Under the pieces are notes generated by a model. The model was not told the origin of the DNA. It saw nothing but the letters and a program-made list of their open reading frames with translations, and did not search any database. The position numbers and the translations under genes were made by a program. From Zygnema circumcarinatum (Eukaryota > Streptophyta > Zygnematophyceae > Zygnematales > Zygnemataceae): a stretch of 64,000 nt of DNA. Each line of letters begins with the position of its first letter. The stretch's first letter is position 1. The stretch lies in assembly GCA_037447605.1 (NCBI GenBank), contig CM074816.1, positions 446,858 through 510,857 of the forward strand. The letters are read 5' to 3'. Shown here piece by piece: positions 25,851-40,030 of the stretch.

Positions 25851-27194
25851 ATGGAGCAGCAGACGCGCATGCTCTCTCTGGGCCTGCCTGCGGCTCCCGC
25901 TTTCCTTCTCGCATCGCTTGTAGGGTTCGCCGCCTCCGCCTACATCTTCTTCACAGTGAAACCCCTCCCTCCGGGAGGGCAGCGCTTCGCGGCTTCTCTT
26001 CCCGTGCTCGCTCTCTTTGCGGTCCTTCCGCGTCTTCTTGATCCGTCCCAGAACACCATCGCCTGCTGCACGCTGTGGGCCGTGTTTGCATGGGTCGCGC
26101 CCTTCCGCCTGCTCTCCTTCTGCTGGGCGGAGGGGGTACTGACCGAGCCCTTCGCGAACCGCGACTTGCTGCACTTCTACGCATGTCTCTCTACGCCCAT
26201 ACACGTCCGCCATGCAGGCTGGAAGCCGCGGAGGGAGAGGAGGAAGGATGCGCGCATAGATGATGGGAGGAGTGTGTTTCAATGGCTGGCTAGAGAAGCA
26301 GATTCTGACGCGTGGCCCGTTCTGATTGCTCGGAGCGGCTTCAAGTGCCTCTGTTTGGTTGCAATCTGCCGAGCTTACGACTACGAAGATCGCTTGCATG
26401 TCGTGGCGCTGCAGGCGCTTCAAATCCTAGTGATCTTCCTCGTCATAAGCTTAATTTGTGATGCTTTAGCAGCTGTCATGCAGCTTCTGCTGGGAATGCC
26501 GGTAGAGCCGCACTTCGACCAGCCGTACTTGGCCTCCTCTCTGGAAGACTTCTGGTCGCGTCGTTGGAACCTTCTCATCAGCGGACTGCTCAGAGATACC
26601 ATCTACCTTCCTGTGCTGCGCCTCTTAACCAGTCAGAATGCCACTTCGGCTTCGGCTGCACTCTCTAATGGGAAAGCCAATGGAGGAGCTGCATTGAATG
26701 GCCTTGAGCATGCTAAAGGCACTGACAACCCTAATCATGCGTCAGAGAAGGAAATCGAAGAAGAATGTGCGCCTATGCAGAATGGTGTTCAGGAAACTCT
26801 CCGCCACCGAGCTGGCACCACTCATAGCACGCCATCTGGTGTGCCTGTAGCCGGGGTGAAGCCACCACCTGCACCCCTTTGGGCGCGGCTCGCAGCCATG
26901 TTCACGAGCTTTTTAGTGTCCGGCATCATGCACGAGATTATGGTCTTTTACCTCTCTGGGAGTGCGACGGGGGAGATGCTGGCCTTCTTTGCTTTGCATG
27001 GTGCGGCCACTGCCTTGGAAGGCGCGGTAAAGGCACTCGCCAGAGGGAGGGTCGCTCTGCCGCGAGTGCTCGCAGTGGGGCTCACTGTAGGGTTCAGCTT
27101 CGTCACGGGGCAGTGGCTGTTCTTTTCGCCGCTCGTCTCATTGGGGGTTTACCAACAAGCATTGAAAAATGTTCAAGCGGTGTTTGGGCCTTAG
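25851..27194 (+). CDS. Wax synthase-like long-chain-alcohol O-acyltransferase, copy 2
   Basis: 447-aa intronless paralogue of copy 1 with the same layout: a hydrophobic N-terminus (FLLASLVGFAASAYIFFTV), the PVEPHFDQPYLASSLEDFW block with RRWNLLISGLLRDTIYLP, a variable polar loop (NGLEHAKGTDNPNHASEKEI), and VSGIMHEIMVFYLSG with the catalytic His. It is the most diverged of the three at the ends (for example KPLPPGGQRFAA and ALFAVLPRLLDPS). Around the signature block, however, its DNA is nearly identical to copy 1, including synonymous sites. Start chosen at the first ATG, which aligns with the copy 1 start. No sign of inactivation. Confidence -1.
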   Translation: MEQQTRMLSLGLPAAPAFLLASLVGFAASAYIFFTVKPLPPGGQRFAASLPVLALFAVLPRLLDPSQNTIACCTLWAVFAWVAPFRLLSFCWAEGVLTEPFANRDLLHFYACLSTPIHVRHAGWKPRRERRKDARIDDGRSVFQWLAREADSDAWPVLIARSGFKCLCLVAICRAYDYEDRLHVVALQALQILVIFLVISLICDALAAVMQLLLGMPVEPHFDQPYLASSLEDFWSRRWNLLISGLLRDTIYLPVLRLLTSQNATSASAALSNGKANGGAALNGLEHAKGTDNPNHASEKEIEEECAPMQNGVQETLRHRAGTTHSTPSGVPVAGVKPPPAPLWARLAAMFTSFLVSGIMHEIMVFYLSGSATGEMLAFFALHGAATALEGAVKALARGRVALPRVLAVGLTVGFSFVTGQWLFFSPLVSLGVYQQALKNVQAVFGP

Positions 27195-27504
27195 GGGTTT
27201 TAATTGTTTCTTCGATTGATTTCGGTATTTATTTAGGGCATGTCGATGGAAGCTCACGTGCGAGCTGTTATTTGGGAGTGGTTGCAGGAGTGAAGGTTAG
27301 GAGCGTAATGGAGGAATTGGAAGCTTGTCTTATGACAAGCCTTAAAGTAGAACAAAGTAAATAGTTGTCGTGGAAGGACATTCAATAATTGGGCCTTGCC
27401 AGTGTTCAATGTGCATCAAGGCAGTCAGCCACAACCTTGGCGATCAAAATTGCACAGATCGTACAAGAATGTAGACAGTATATAATTGCTTTATTTTCCG
27501 GAGA

Positions 27505-27640
27505 ATGATACCCCCCCCCCCCCCAATTTTGGATTCCCCCCCCCTTTGGAAAATTTGCCTTCCCATTTTGGATATCCCACCCCCTGTTTTGGATACCCCC
27601 CCCCCCCTTGTATTGGATACCCCGCCCCTTGTTTTTCCTC
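27505..27640. repeat. Minisatellite of TTTTGGATACCCCC-type units
   Basis: Five degenerate units of roughly 25-30 bp, each a run of C followed by (T)TTTGGAT(A), for example at 27527, 27563, 27587 and 27610. The C runs vary in length. Confidence -1.
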
Positions 27641-27703
27641 TAGAAATGAGAATGTGGAAACATTGGCACTGTATGAAAAAGTCTTCCTCCGTACCGTTTT
27701 GCA

Positions 27704-27724
27704 CACGTGGCGTTTTCCTATTGG
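27704..27724 (-). promoter_or_regulatory. ERSE-I site (CCAAT-N10-CACG), wax synthase 3 upstream
   Basis: Reads CACGTGGC, 8 bp, ATTGG on the plus strand, that is CCAAT-N10-CACGTG on the minus strand. This matches the plant ER-stress element ERSE-I, known to bind NF-Y together with a bZIP factor. It lies 567 bp before the copy 3 start. Confidence -1.
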
Positions 27725-27751
27725 ACATGAGCAGGATAAGTCTTGATTTTA

Positions 27752-27801
27752 TTCGTACACATATCTTTCTATTCGTACAAACCTCTGCATTTTTCGTACA
27801 A
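27752..27801 (+). promoter_or_regulatory. Three spaced TTCGTACA motifs
   Basis: TTCGTACAC at 27752 and TTCGTACAA at 27772 and 27793, spaced 20 and 21 bp, about two helical turns. The last two fit the SBP/SPL consensus TNCGTACAA. Binding is inferred, not shown. Confidence -1.
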
Positions 27802-28266
27802 ACCTGTGACTTTTTAGTTTGTGAAAGGACAAGCTGCGGGCGAGAGTGCGCTGTCCTGCGGGAGAGCAGCGGGGGAGGGAGCGAGGGAGCAGCGGAGCAG
27901 CGGAGCAGCGGAGGAGGAGGAGGGAGGAGGGAGGAGGGAGGGAGGAGGAGGAGGAGGAGGGAGGAGGAAGGAGGGAGGAGGGAGGAGGGAGGAGGGAGGA
28001 GGGAGGAGGGAGGAGGGAGGAGGGAGGAGGGAGGAGGGAGGAGGGAGGAGGGAGGAGGAGGAGGGAGGAGGGAGGAGGGAGGGAGGAGGAGGGAGGAGGA
28101 GGGAGGAATAGTGGAGAGAGGGAATACGGGAGAGAATATAGGGGTGGAGAGGGAAGGGGGAAGAGGGGCTGAAAGGGACGCGGAAGGAGTTAATGGGTCT
28201 GGGTGCGAGGGGGCTGGCGGGAAGGAAGTTGCAGGGACGAAAGAGAGGCGGGCGCAGCGGTGAAGC

Positions 28267-28275
28267 TTAGGGTTT
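28267..28275 (+). promoter_or_regulatory. Telo-box upstream of wax synthase 3
   Basis: TTAGGGTTT ending 15 bp before the ATG at 28291. Telo-boxes near starts are common in plant housekeeping genes; neither of the other two wax synthases shows one this close. Confidence -1.
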
Positions 28276-28290
28276 GAGGAGAACGGAGAC

Positions 28291-29604
28291 ATGCTCACTC
28301 TCGGCCTCGCCATTGCTCCCGGCTGCGCCCTGTCAGCGCTGCTGGCCTTCGTTGCCTCCGCCTACCTCTTCTTTGCGGTCAGGGCACTCCCTCCCGGATG
28401 GCTTCGCCTCGCAGCTTCTCTTCCCGTGCTCGCTCTCTACGTGGCAGCTCCGCGCTTCGTCGATCCGAGTCATGACACTATGGCTACTGGCGTGCTGTTC
28501 TGCGTGCTGACATGGCTCGCCTCCTTCCGCGTGCTTTCCTTCTGCTGGGCGGAGGGCATACTGATGGAGCCCTTCGCAAACCGCGATGTGCTGCGCTTTC
28601 ACGCATGCCTCGCTATTCCCATACATCTCCGCCCCGCGGGCTGGCAGCCACGCAGGGTGAGAAGGAGAAAGGACGGTGCAGATAATGGGAAGGGTGTGCT
28701 CCAATGGCTGGTTGGAATAGCGGATTCTGACACGTGGCCCGTTCTGGTTGCTCGGAGCGGCTTAAAGTTTCTGGTTATGGTCCTTCTCTTCCCACTCTAC
28801 GACTTAAAAGAGAGCTTCCCCTACCTCACGCTGCAGGCTCTTCATGCGATCAATTTATTCCTCTTCGTTACTTTGGTACTTGAGGCTTTAGCAGCTGTCA
28901 TGCAGCTTCTGCTGGGAATGCCGGTGGAGCCGCACTTCGACCAGCCGTACTTGGCCTCCTCTCTGGAAGACTTCTGGTCGCGTCGCTGGAATCTTCTCAT
29001 CAGCGGACTGCTCAGGGATACCATCTACCATCCTCTCCTCCGCCTCCTAACCAGTCAGAATGCCATTTCTACTACAGAAACCTCTGTACAAGCTGATACT
29101 GGAAAATTCCCTCCAAACGCCCTTGAAAACTCTAGAAATCCTGATCCCACAATAGGGAAGCAAAGGGGAGAAGAATGTCCGCCTATACAGAGAGGAGTTC
29201 AGGGAAGCCTTCGACACCGAGGTACTCCCTCTCAGAGTGCCGCGTTTGACCCACCTGCCAGTAAAGTGACAGCAAGAGCTGCGCCACTTTGGGCACGTCT
29301 TGTAGCCATGCTCGCAAGTTTTTTTGTTTCCGGCATCATGCATGAGCTTGCTGTGTTTTATCTTTCCGGGAAAGTGACGGGTGAGATGACTGCGTTTTTC
29401 ACTTTACATGGCATTGCCACTGCCTTGGAGGCGGTAGTGAAGTCGCTTATGAAAGGGAAGGCCGGCCTTCCGCGAGTGCTCGCCATCCCATTCACAGTGG
29501 GCTTCACCTTTTTGACAGCTCAGAGGCTATTTTTTGGGCCTCTTGTGTCACTTGGAGTGGACCAAAATACAGTGAAAAATGTCCGGAGACTCCTTGGGAT
29601 TTAA
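28291..29604 (+). CDS. Wax synthase-like long-chain-alcohol O-acyltransferase, copy 3
   Basis: 437-aa intronless paralogue, slightly shorter at the N-terminus (starts MLTLGLAIAPGCALSALLAF). It has the same signature block and RRWNLLISGLLRDTIYHPLL, its own loop (NALENSRNPDPTIGKQRGEE), and VSGIMHELAVFYLSGKVTGE with the catalytic His. Its N-terminal third (VLFCVLTWLASFRVLSFCWA) and its C-terminal third are close to copy 1 even at the DNA level. The stretch before the signature block (FLVMVLLFPLYDLKESFPYL) differs sharply from the matching part of copies 1 and 2. Likely functional; substrate unknown. Confidence -1.
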   Translation: MLTLGLAIAPGCALSALLAFVASAYLFFAVRALPPGWLRLAASLPVLALYVAAPRFVDPSHDTMATGVLFCVLTWLASFRVLSFCWAEGILMEPFANRDVLRFHACLAIPIHLRPAGWQPRRVRRRKDGADNGKGVLQWLVGIADSDTWPVLVARSGLKFLVMVLLFPLYDLKESFPYLTLQALHAINLFLFVTLVLEALAAVMQLLLGMPVEPHFDQPYLASSLEDFWSRRWNLLISGLLRDTIYHPLLRLLTSQNAISTTETSVQADTGKFPPNALENSRNPDPTIGKQRGEECPPIQRGVQGSLRHRGTPSQSAAFDPPASKVTARAAPLWARLVAMLASFFVSGIMHELAVFYLSGKVTGEMTAFFTLHGIATALEAVVKSLMKGKAGLPRVLAIPFTVGFTFLTAQRLFFGPLVSLGVDQNTVKNVRRLLGI

Positions 29605-31258
29605 AAGACGTTCTTTTTTTTCTGGCCATACCTGGCCAGCCCGAGTCAAACACCGACGTGATCTTTGAAGCTACGATGCAACGCTTTGATGCCAACGTTT
29701 TGGTGCGCATTTGACAAGGCGTGTACAACTCAATGACCCCACTTTGTATCTTTATTTGACAATTGTTTACGTGCTAGCTTTAGGATGTTGAAAGTCAGCG
29801 CATAAGAGTTGAGAATGGTGAATTTGAACGGAGGTGACATCGCCCCATTATTTACTTTTTTTGCTGCAAGGGAATCTCATGCAATTGAAACTCCATTTGC
29901 AAAAGTTTTGTTGGCTAATCCCACAGCGAAAGAAAGATAAATGTAAGACTGTGCGATGCTTTTTGGTGCTACCCAAACTAACTGGGTAGCGAACAGCAAT
30001 ACAAAGCATATGGACCGAAGGATCAGCCATGCTGGCTCTATGAGCCCTGTGTAGGTGATGCCTCAACTCGCGGTAAAACCTCGAAGGACCACCTCCAGCA
30101 TATGTACCAGTCCTGCAGCAAATCATCCATGCGCGATTGCGGGAAAGTAGCCCCACAGAAGTGCCAGTGGGGTCAACAAAAAATCACTGACCCTGGATTT
30201 AAGATTCGATCGGACAGACGACCATCCCCCTCCCCTTCTGTTCTCAGTAGAGGTGGTTGTAGTAAGACCAAACAAACATTCACCCACTCATGCGAGGTGA
30301 TCGTATGGTCTACAAGATTAGGAATGGATAAGTTATCTCTCGGAGAAGCGAAGTCTGCAGCTTCACGGGTTTTCATTGCTTTGGGATCATGCAACAAATG
30401 TCGGAACAAAATTTCGGGATATTGGAATCCTGGGGCTGCCTGATGCCCATAGCCACGAGAGCAGGGCCACATGCGAGAAGACAGACACCTAAGCAGCCAA
30501 CTTTTTTCAAATCCCACGTAAAGAACGAGATGATATTTCTTCGAAGCGGAGAGGACACCAAAGACTTGCATTTCTTCGAACACAAAATGGCACTTTTCAA
30601 ATAAGCCAAAGAATCAAGACAAATTAAAAAAAAAAGCATCTCCCTCTTCAGACTGCTCTAAAGGCTGCAAATACCCAGCGCCAATAAAAAGTAGGATGAA
30701 ATTTGGGTGAAATCTGGGCCTATTAAAGTACAAACATGTCTTAACACTCGACCCAAATCGTTGTAAATTTTTGGGAACGAGGGCACGAACCTGTGCCAGA
30801 CAGTTGCCCCCATTTGGCTATCTCAACAAACTCAATATGCAACAGCAGTAACAAGACGTACTTCTATGCTCCAGTACGCAGTGCCCTGTACCCTGTTCCC
30901 TGTTACGGTTCCCTGTTGCCGTGCCCGGCTCATACCCTTGGCTTGCGGCAAGCCTCCCGAACAGCTTTCAGTTCAGCTCTGCTCAGTCAGGCAGTAAGAA
31001 ACCAAGCGCTGTGCTCCATCTCCATCCCCCGCACGGATGCGTCATCATGGAGCACTATTGCTTACACATAACTTAATGTTCAGATGGTCGGCCCAGAAGT
31101 TGTACAATTGAACGTGAAGCTCTTCCTCTCCTCAGCAGACAGCAGAGACAATTCTTCCTCCAACCTCGTCCACTTCCCTGTCATCCCCGAGAGTTTTTCT
31201 GCCACTCGAAATACATTTCGAAATGCGCTGTGGGAACTCACAGCAAATGCTTACTTCT
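29605..31258. other. Convergent intergenic region (wax synthase 3 / MAPKK)
   Basis: Holds the 3' flanks of both genes. An exon-like piece on the minus strand at about 30975-30930 (ELKAVREACRKPR then GTATGAG) could be a transcribed 3' region or part of an unrecognised gene; I cannot connect it to neighbours. Nothing else supported. Confidence -1.
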
Positions 31259-35292
<4,034 letters not shown>

Positions 35293-35751
35293 GGATGGCC
35301 TGAACCGCCCTTCGATACAAGCTCACCGTGATCTCTCTCTCCCTCCCTCCCTCCCTCCCTCCCACCCACCCCTCTCGCTCACCGCATGGATGCCTCACTT
35401 CACGCCTGGACACCTTTTCCAAGGTCAGCCAGAAATATGCTTCTGCAGCACTGACTGCACTGTGCCTGCTAGTGGTGCTTCTGGCAGCGCCGCTGGCTTT
35501 GAGGCAGTCCGGAAGAACTCTACCAACGTCCGAAGGGGGTTTCAAGCGTCCTTCGGCGTCCGTAGGGACGTGGTTGCGGGGCTGCACGTCCGCCGAGGGA
35601 GTACCGCGTCGGCCCGCGGCCCCCGCCCGCCGCCCTTCGGCCCTTCCCCCCCTCCGGCAGGCCAGCGCGCAGGATAGAATCGGGCCGGGGCCGCGGCCGT
35701 GACGTGACTGACTCGGACCAGGGGACTCGCATGACTAACTCTCCAACTCGG

Positions 35752-35821
<70 letters not shown>

Positions 35822-36303
35822 GGTGCATGACCTGTGGCCGTGTGGCGGCATAAGGGTCATGAACTCATGGTCCTTGGGAGTTGAGTTTTCTGTAGCACAT
35901 TGATTGGGAGCAAATCAGGCAAGACATGGTTGCGCAGAAACGGTTCGTTTTCATGACAGCGAGGAACATTCCGTATCATGTTCCATTGCACCCATGGGAC
36001 CTAATGTCTTTCATCACCCATACAAAACACGCGTTCAAGGCAGATGTTACAAACTTACAAAGGTGAATTCTTGTGATTCAGTTACACAAATTTGAAATGT
36101 CTAGCACTCAACTCAATGGCATGTAAGCAAAGTCTGCACTACTCTGATCTCAGGAAGCCTGCAGCTTGCCTTTTAGTGGAGCTGGAAGCCGGTATGTATC
36201 CGCCAGGCAAAGGAAAAAAAAATACTAAAAAACTGCACGGTCTTCCTAACCTTTTTTTCCTTACGGCAAAAAAAATTGTAAGCAATTTTTAAGTTGCAAA
36301 GAA
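35293..36303. other. Region upstream of MAPKK, downstream of GCVT
   Basis: No gene seen. CT-rich at 35330-35370 and very GC-rich to about 35700, probably the MAPKK leader and promoter, followed by a GGGCAT array (35752-35823) and GCVT 3' flank. Confidence -1.
35752..35823. repeat. (GGGCAT)n hexanucleotide array
   Basis: About 12 uninterrupted GGGCAT units. It is open in several frames (Met-Pro, Gly-His repeats) but has no gene context. It lies 460 bp upstream of the MAPKK start. Confidence -1.
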
Positions 36304-38924
36304 TTAGGTCGGCTTATAGTACTTGCTTGGGACGAAGGGCATTTTTGTAACTGCCGCATCATTCACCTTTCCTCTCACGTTGACCTTCAGGGGCGTGCCG
36401 GCTTTATGGAACCCATTCTTCACATATCCCATGGAGATGTTCTTTTTCAAGCACGGACTGAAGCCGCCACTTGTCACCTCTCCAATGGTCTCCCCGCTCT
36501 CGTTCAGGATTGGAACATGACTCCTAGCAGGAGCCCCCCCTGAAACGAGCCCAATTCTCCTCTGAGAAGGACCCTCTGCCAGCTGCTTCAGAATGACATC
36601 CGCTCCAAGGAATCCCCCCTCAGAGCGCCTCCTTTTGCCAACAGTCCATGCAAGACCGGCCTCTATGGGAGTGATGCTCTCGTTCAAGTCGTTGCCATAC
36701 AGGCAAAGCCCTGCTTCCAGACGCAGGCTGTCCCTTGCACCTAGTCCTGTAAGGCGAATTTTATCCTCTCCCACCTCCAGCAGCTTCTTCGTCAGCTCCA
36801 ACGCATGTTCATTTGGTACAGAAATCTCAAATCCGTCCTCACCAGTATACCTGAAAACAGGTTCAAACAGGTTAAGAGTTCAGACATGAGTCGGTTTCCC
36901 AACCAAGCTCCCTTCTTCTGTTCCGGAAAACAGTACAGAACTAATGAGGAGCTCGCCACAGCATGCTTCTCAGTCCCATGGAAGGACAACTGCGGAAAAC
37001 ATGTGGACTCCGTAAGCAGAAGACCATTGTCGTTGCCGTGGGGTATAAATCCCGGATGCAAAAATGTAAAAATCAAGTACATGGGGGGCCTGAGGTCCAG
37101 TGGCTGTACAGGTTGACCTAGCTATGACTTTGAGATTATTTGCATTTTGGCTCTTTGTTTCATCAGTGATGCTAATAGGCTTGCCTACATGCTTAAGTTT
37201 TCAGATTGGGAATGTCTAACGCACAATCATTTAGCCACTAAAAACGAAAGAGAGGCGACATGAGTGAAGTTCATGAGCTATCTCTTGCAATAGATTCAGC
37301 AGAAAGTTCTGCAGACACATGCAAACATCATAGGATACCGAAAAAAAAGTGGTCATGACTTGCTTATCATGGTTAGTGAAAAAAACACTGCATTGCTAGA
37401 TTAGACAGTTTGATATCCCAACAACCAATGAAGGGTCTCTAAAAAGGAGACTTGTACTGCAAAGTTTCAGCGCTGCATTTTGAAAAAGCTGCCCTAATGC
37501 ATTTGTACCAAATATACCTGAGAGAATTACAATTTATAAAACATCCAGGCCGTAAACGGCACAACCCGTCATTTACGCTAACTTTGCCACAAACTGTTCC
37601 ATAATAACTCATCGCTTGTGGCTTGCAAGAAGAAAAGGATAAGGAACTGGCAACAGCACAATGCGTCACATCTTATTCTAAAAAATTCAAGGAAATAAGA
37701 GAGGGGCTGTTACAGACCCTGTCCGCGTGAGGAAGCACTCGACGCCGTTAATCGCCATCACGCGGAAGTCACTGAAGTACATGGTGCTCAAGTCAACGTC
37801 TGTAAGCTTCTGCAGACTGGGGGCGGCAAGGGGTCCCTGCAGGGCTAACAGTGAGCGCTCGTCATGGATGTGCCAGTTAACATCCTTTCCTTCTGTCTTG
37901 TATGTGGAGAGATGCTTGTCAAAGTGAGCTGCACATACAGCCAAAAATAAATTCATCACACCACGGCGTTCCTGCAAAAAAATGTCATCCTGAGTGCCTC
38001 ATCCTTAGCATAGGCCAAAGGGACAAGTCAACTAGCTCACCGACGTTGACTGGCAGTAAAGTAAAAACAGTCTGATCTAAAAGCGCACCTTCCCTTGTCT
38101 TCTCTAATGCTTCCACGAATATGAAAGCGTTCCATGACTGCAGTTGTTATAATAAACCATCTAGACATTCTTAACAACTGACAATCTACCCAGCCAGTTT
38201 TGCTAAACGGACATCTCTTTCCCCTAGATCGTCTACCAAGTGTCCTAGCTAGCCAACTTCACTAACAAGGAACAAGGTCAGCAGAGAGGGGCTTACCAAG
38301 ATCCTTCTCGCGACAACCTGCATTGACTACGAGATAGATATGCGCGTCGTCCACCTTAGTGACTACGGTATCATCAATAATACCCCCCTGCTCGTTGGTG
38401 ATGACAGACAGCGAGCCAGTGCCCGGCTTCAAACCTGCAATGTCTCCCACTACGAGAGTTTCCAGAAAGGGAATGCAATCCTTGCCCTGCACAGCGCCAT
38501 AACGCAGCTTTCAAAACAGGCTTGCAGGGCGGGCAATGGGCCGATTCCCAGTGGAAAGATATGCATTGCTGAGAATGGTTGTAGCTTAGAAGAAGGAAAG
38601 ACGAAAATCATACGCCTCACTCTCTAGGTCAGAGTACGGCACCTTCAGGCTGAGGCCGCACATGTGGGAGACGTCGAAGATGCTGCCGTTGCTGCGGCAG
38701 TTAATCGTAGACTCAAGGATGCTGTCCTTGTACTGGATGGGCATGCTATACCCTGCGAATGGCACCATTTTCCCGCCATTCTCCACGTGGAAGTCATACA
38801 AGGCCGTCTTCTTCAAGCTCTCGTCACTTGCAAAGCGGCGCACTCCCCCTTGCAGAGTCTCCCTGCTACTGCTGCTGCCTCGTTGAGCAAGCTTTGAAGA
38901 CTGGAGGAGGGCGCGGCGCCACAT
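36304..38924 (-). CDS. GCVT: Aminomethyltransferase, mitochondrial glycine cleavage T protein
   Basis: T protein of the glycine decarboxylase complex. It transfers the methylene group from the H-protein-bound aminomethyl arm to tetrahydrofolate, releasing ammonia, in photorespiration and one-carbon supply. Four exons (38924-38643, 38486-38297, 37928-37718, 36850-36304) give 409 aa, the usual plant length. The N-terminus ([15 protein letters not shown], then GGVRRFASD) is an Arg/Ser-rich mitochondrial presequence. Family blocks: [98 protein letters not shown] and a terminal [11 protein letters not shown]. The donor after exon 3 is weak (GTCTGT). It shares its upstream region with EF-G. Confidence -1.
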
Positions 38925-38946
38925 GGCGGCAGTGGAGTGGAAGATA

Positions 38947-38955
38947 TTAGGGTTT
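38947..38955 (-). promoter_or_regulatory. Telo-box upstream of GCVT
   Basis: AAACCCTAA on the coding strand, 23 bp before the GCVT ATG, so probably in the leader or near the transcription start. Confidence -1.
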
Positions 38956-39119
38956 CACTGGGATATCCTTGCCCTAACTTTATCCCTTTGCTGCTACTCC
39001 TCTTGCTCTTCCTCCTCCAGCACAACTGCTCCTGCTGCTGAAGCGGAGGCCGAGACTCCATTGAGCGTAGTTGTGGCTAGACTAACCAACCACATCCTGA
39101 CACGTCATCAAATAGTTAA

Positions 39120-39140
39120 CACGTGGCATCCCTTGATTGG
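39120..39140 (-). promoter_or_regulatory. ERSE-I site (CCAAT-N10-CACG), GCVT/EF-G region
   Basis: CACGTGGC, 8 bp, ATTGG on the plus strand. A partner with one mismatch lies just before it at 39086-39106 (CCAAC, 8 bp, GACACGTC), facing it across 13 bp. Confidence -1.
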
Positions 39141-39341
39141 CTTATTTCTCTCAAGCTGTGCGTTGAACGGAGACCTGCAGCGTGCTTGGAGCGGGGCCCC
39201 GCCTGCCCGCGGCCTCAGCGCAGGGGGGGAGCCTGGGGAGCGGGCGCTTCTGATTGGCCGAGGAGAGGGAACGGATTGGGGCGCTAACTGGACACATGGA
39301 GGCAACGCTCCCTTCTAGCCAATAAAAATAGAAAATTTTGC

Positions 39342-39362
39342 CACGTGACGTGTCATAATTGG
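39342..39362 (-). promoter_or_regulatory. ERSE-I site (CCAAT-N10-CACG), GCVT/EF-G region
   Basis: CACGTGAC, 8 bp, ATTGG on the plus strand. A further CCAAT lies 18 bp upstream of the CACGTG at 39319-39323. Confidence -1.
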
Positions 39363-39539
39363 TGGAAAATAAGTACGTCTTCGCTTGACCAAATAGTTCA
39401 TGTTTCTATGACGCAGTTACAGTTATATAACTAGCCGTTGTGACTTCGACTGCTTTTATGATGGAATCATTCGATATCTGGAACTGGATTGACATAGGAA
39501 GTCACATTGGACGGCGATTGCGATCGTCGCGCTGCGGCG

Positions 39540-39600
39540 TTGCCACGTTGTGCGTTTTCGGCCCTCCGATTGGCCGAAAATTGAAAATGCGCCAACGTGG
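39540..39600. repeat. Imperfect 60-bp inverted repeat
   Basis: CCACGTTG ... TTTTCGGCC on the left is mirrored by GGCCGAAAA ... CAACGTGG on the right, around a CTCCGATT loop. CCAACGTGGACGAA recurs as a direct repeat at about 39774. Confidence -1.
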
Positions 39601-39978
39601 ACGAAATGCCCCGAAGCGAACCACAGGTGTGCAAGAGGGAATATTCGAATTTCTGGACGGAACTCAATAACTGCTGCAGAGAAATGACCGAATCTGCCCA
39701 ATCCATGAAAATTTCTGCCGAACCGTTCGTTTCTGCTGCCCGTGAATCCCAAACGAGAAATAGTTTTTGGATGCCAACGTGGACGAATCTCGAGCAAGAA
39801 ATAGCGCATGGAATCTTTTTTTGGAGCGGGCAGGCTGCCCGTAAGAAAATAAAATCCCCTTTCACCCTTCCCTGGATAACGTTTGACATGGCGCCTTCCG
39901 GCTGGCCGACGGGAAAAAATTCGGCTGTCCGCAGAAGGGGTGTATGCTGCACATCGTACTTTCGTTTTTCGCGAGTAT

Positions 39979-39999
39979 CCAATTGGAACATGTCACGCG
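39979..39999 (+). promoter_or_regulatory. ERSE-I site (CCAAT-N10-CACG), left half of facing pair
   Basis: CCAAT, 8 bp, GTCACGCG. It faces the site at 40010-40030 across 10 bp. Confidence -1.
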
Positions 40000-40009
40000 T
40001 ATTTTATTA

Positions 40010-40030
40010 CACGTGGCATTTCATCATTGG
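40010..40030 (-). promoter_or_regulatory. ERSE-I site (CCAAT-N10-CACG), right half of facing pair
   Basis: CACGTGGC, 8 bp, ATTGG on the plus strand, ending 407 bp before the EF-G start. Confidence -1.

Larger units (their letters stand above)
27195..28290. other. Spacer between wax synthases 2 and 3
   Basis: No gene. In order: a C-rich minisatellite (27505-27640), an ERSE-I site (27704-27724), three TTCGTACA motifs (27752-27801), a GGA-repeat tract (about 27900-28110) and a telo-box 16 bp before the copy 3 ATG. Open frames rich in Gly, Arg and Glu here are products of the GGA repeat. Confidence -1.

Noticed and set aside
27821-28313. 250-290 aa open frames rich in Gly/Arg/Glu or Leu/Pro/Ser
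   Set aside because: Products of the GGA repeat in the spacer before wax synthase 3; no conserved motif.
29848-31258. NTF2-like domain expected if the kinase were MKK3
   Set aside because: The kinase frame stops at 31259 right after EHEFIKKHERSPANIGDLL, and no NTF2-like sequence is seen downstream; motifs fit group A.
35520-35828. Met-Pro and Cys-Pro repeat proteins
   Set aside because: Frames through the GGGCAT array with no gene context.
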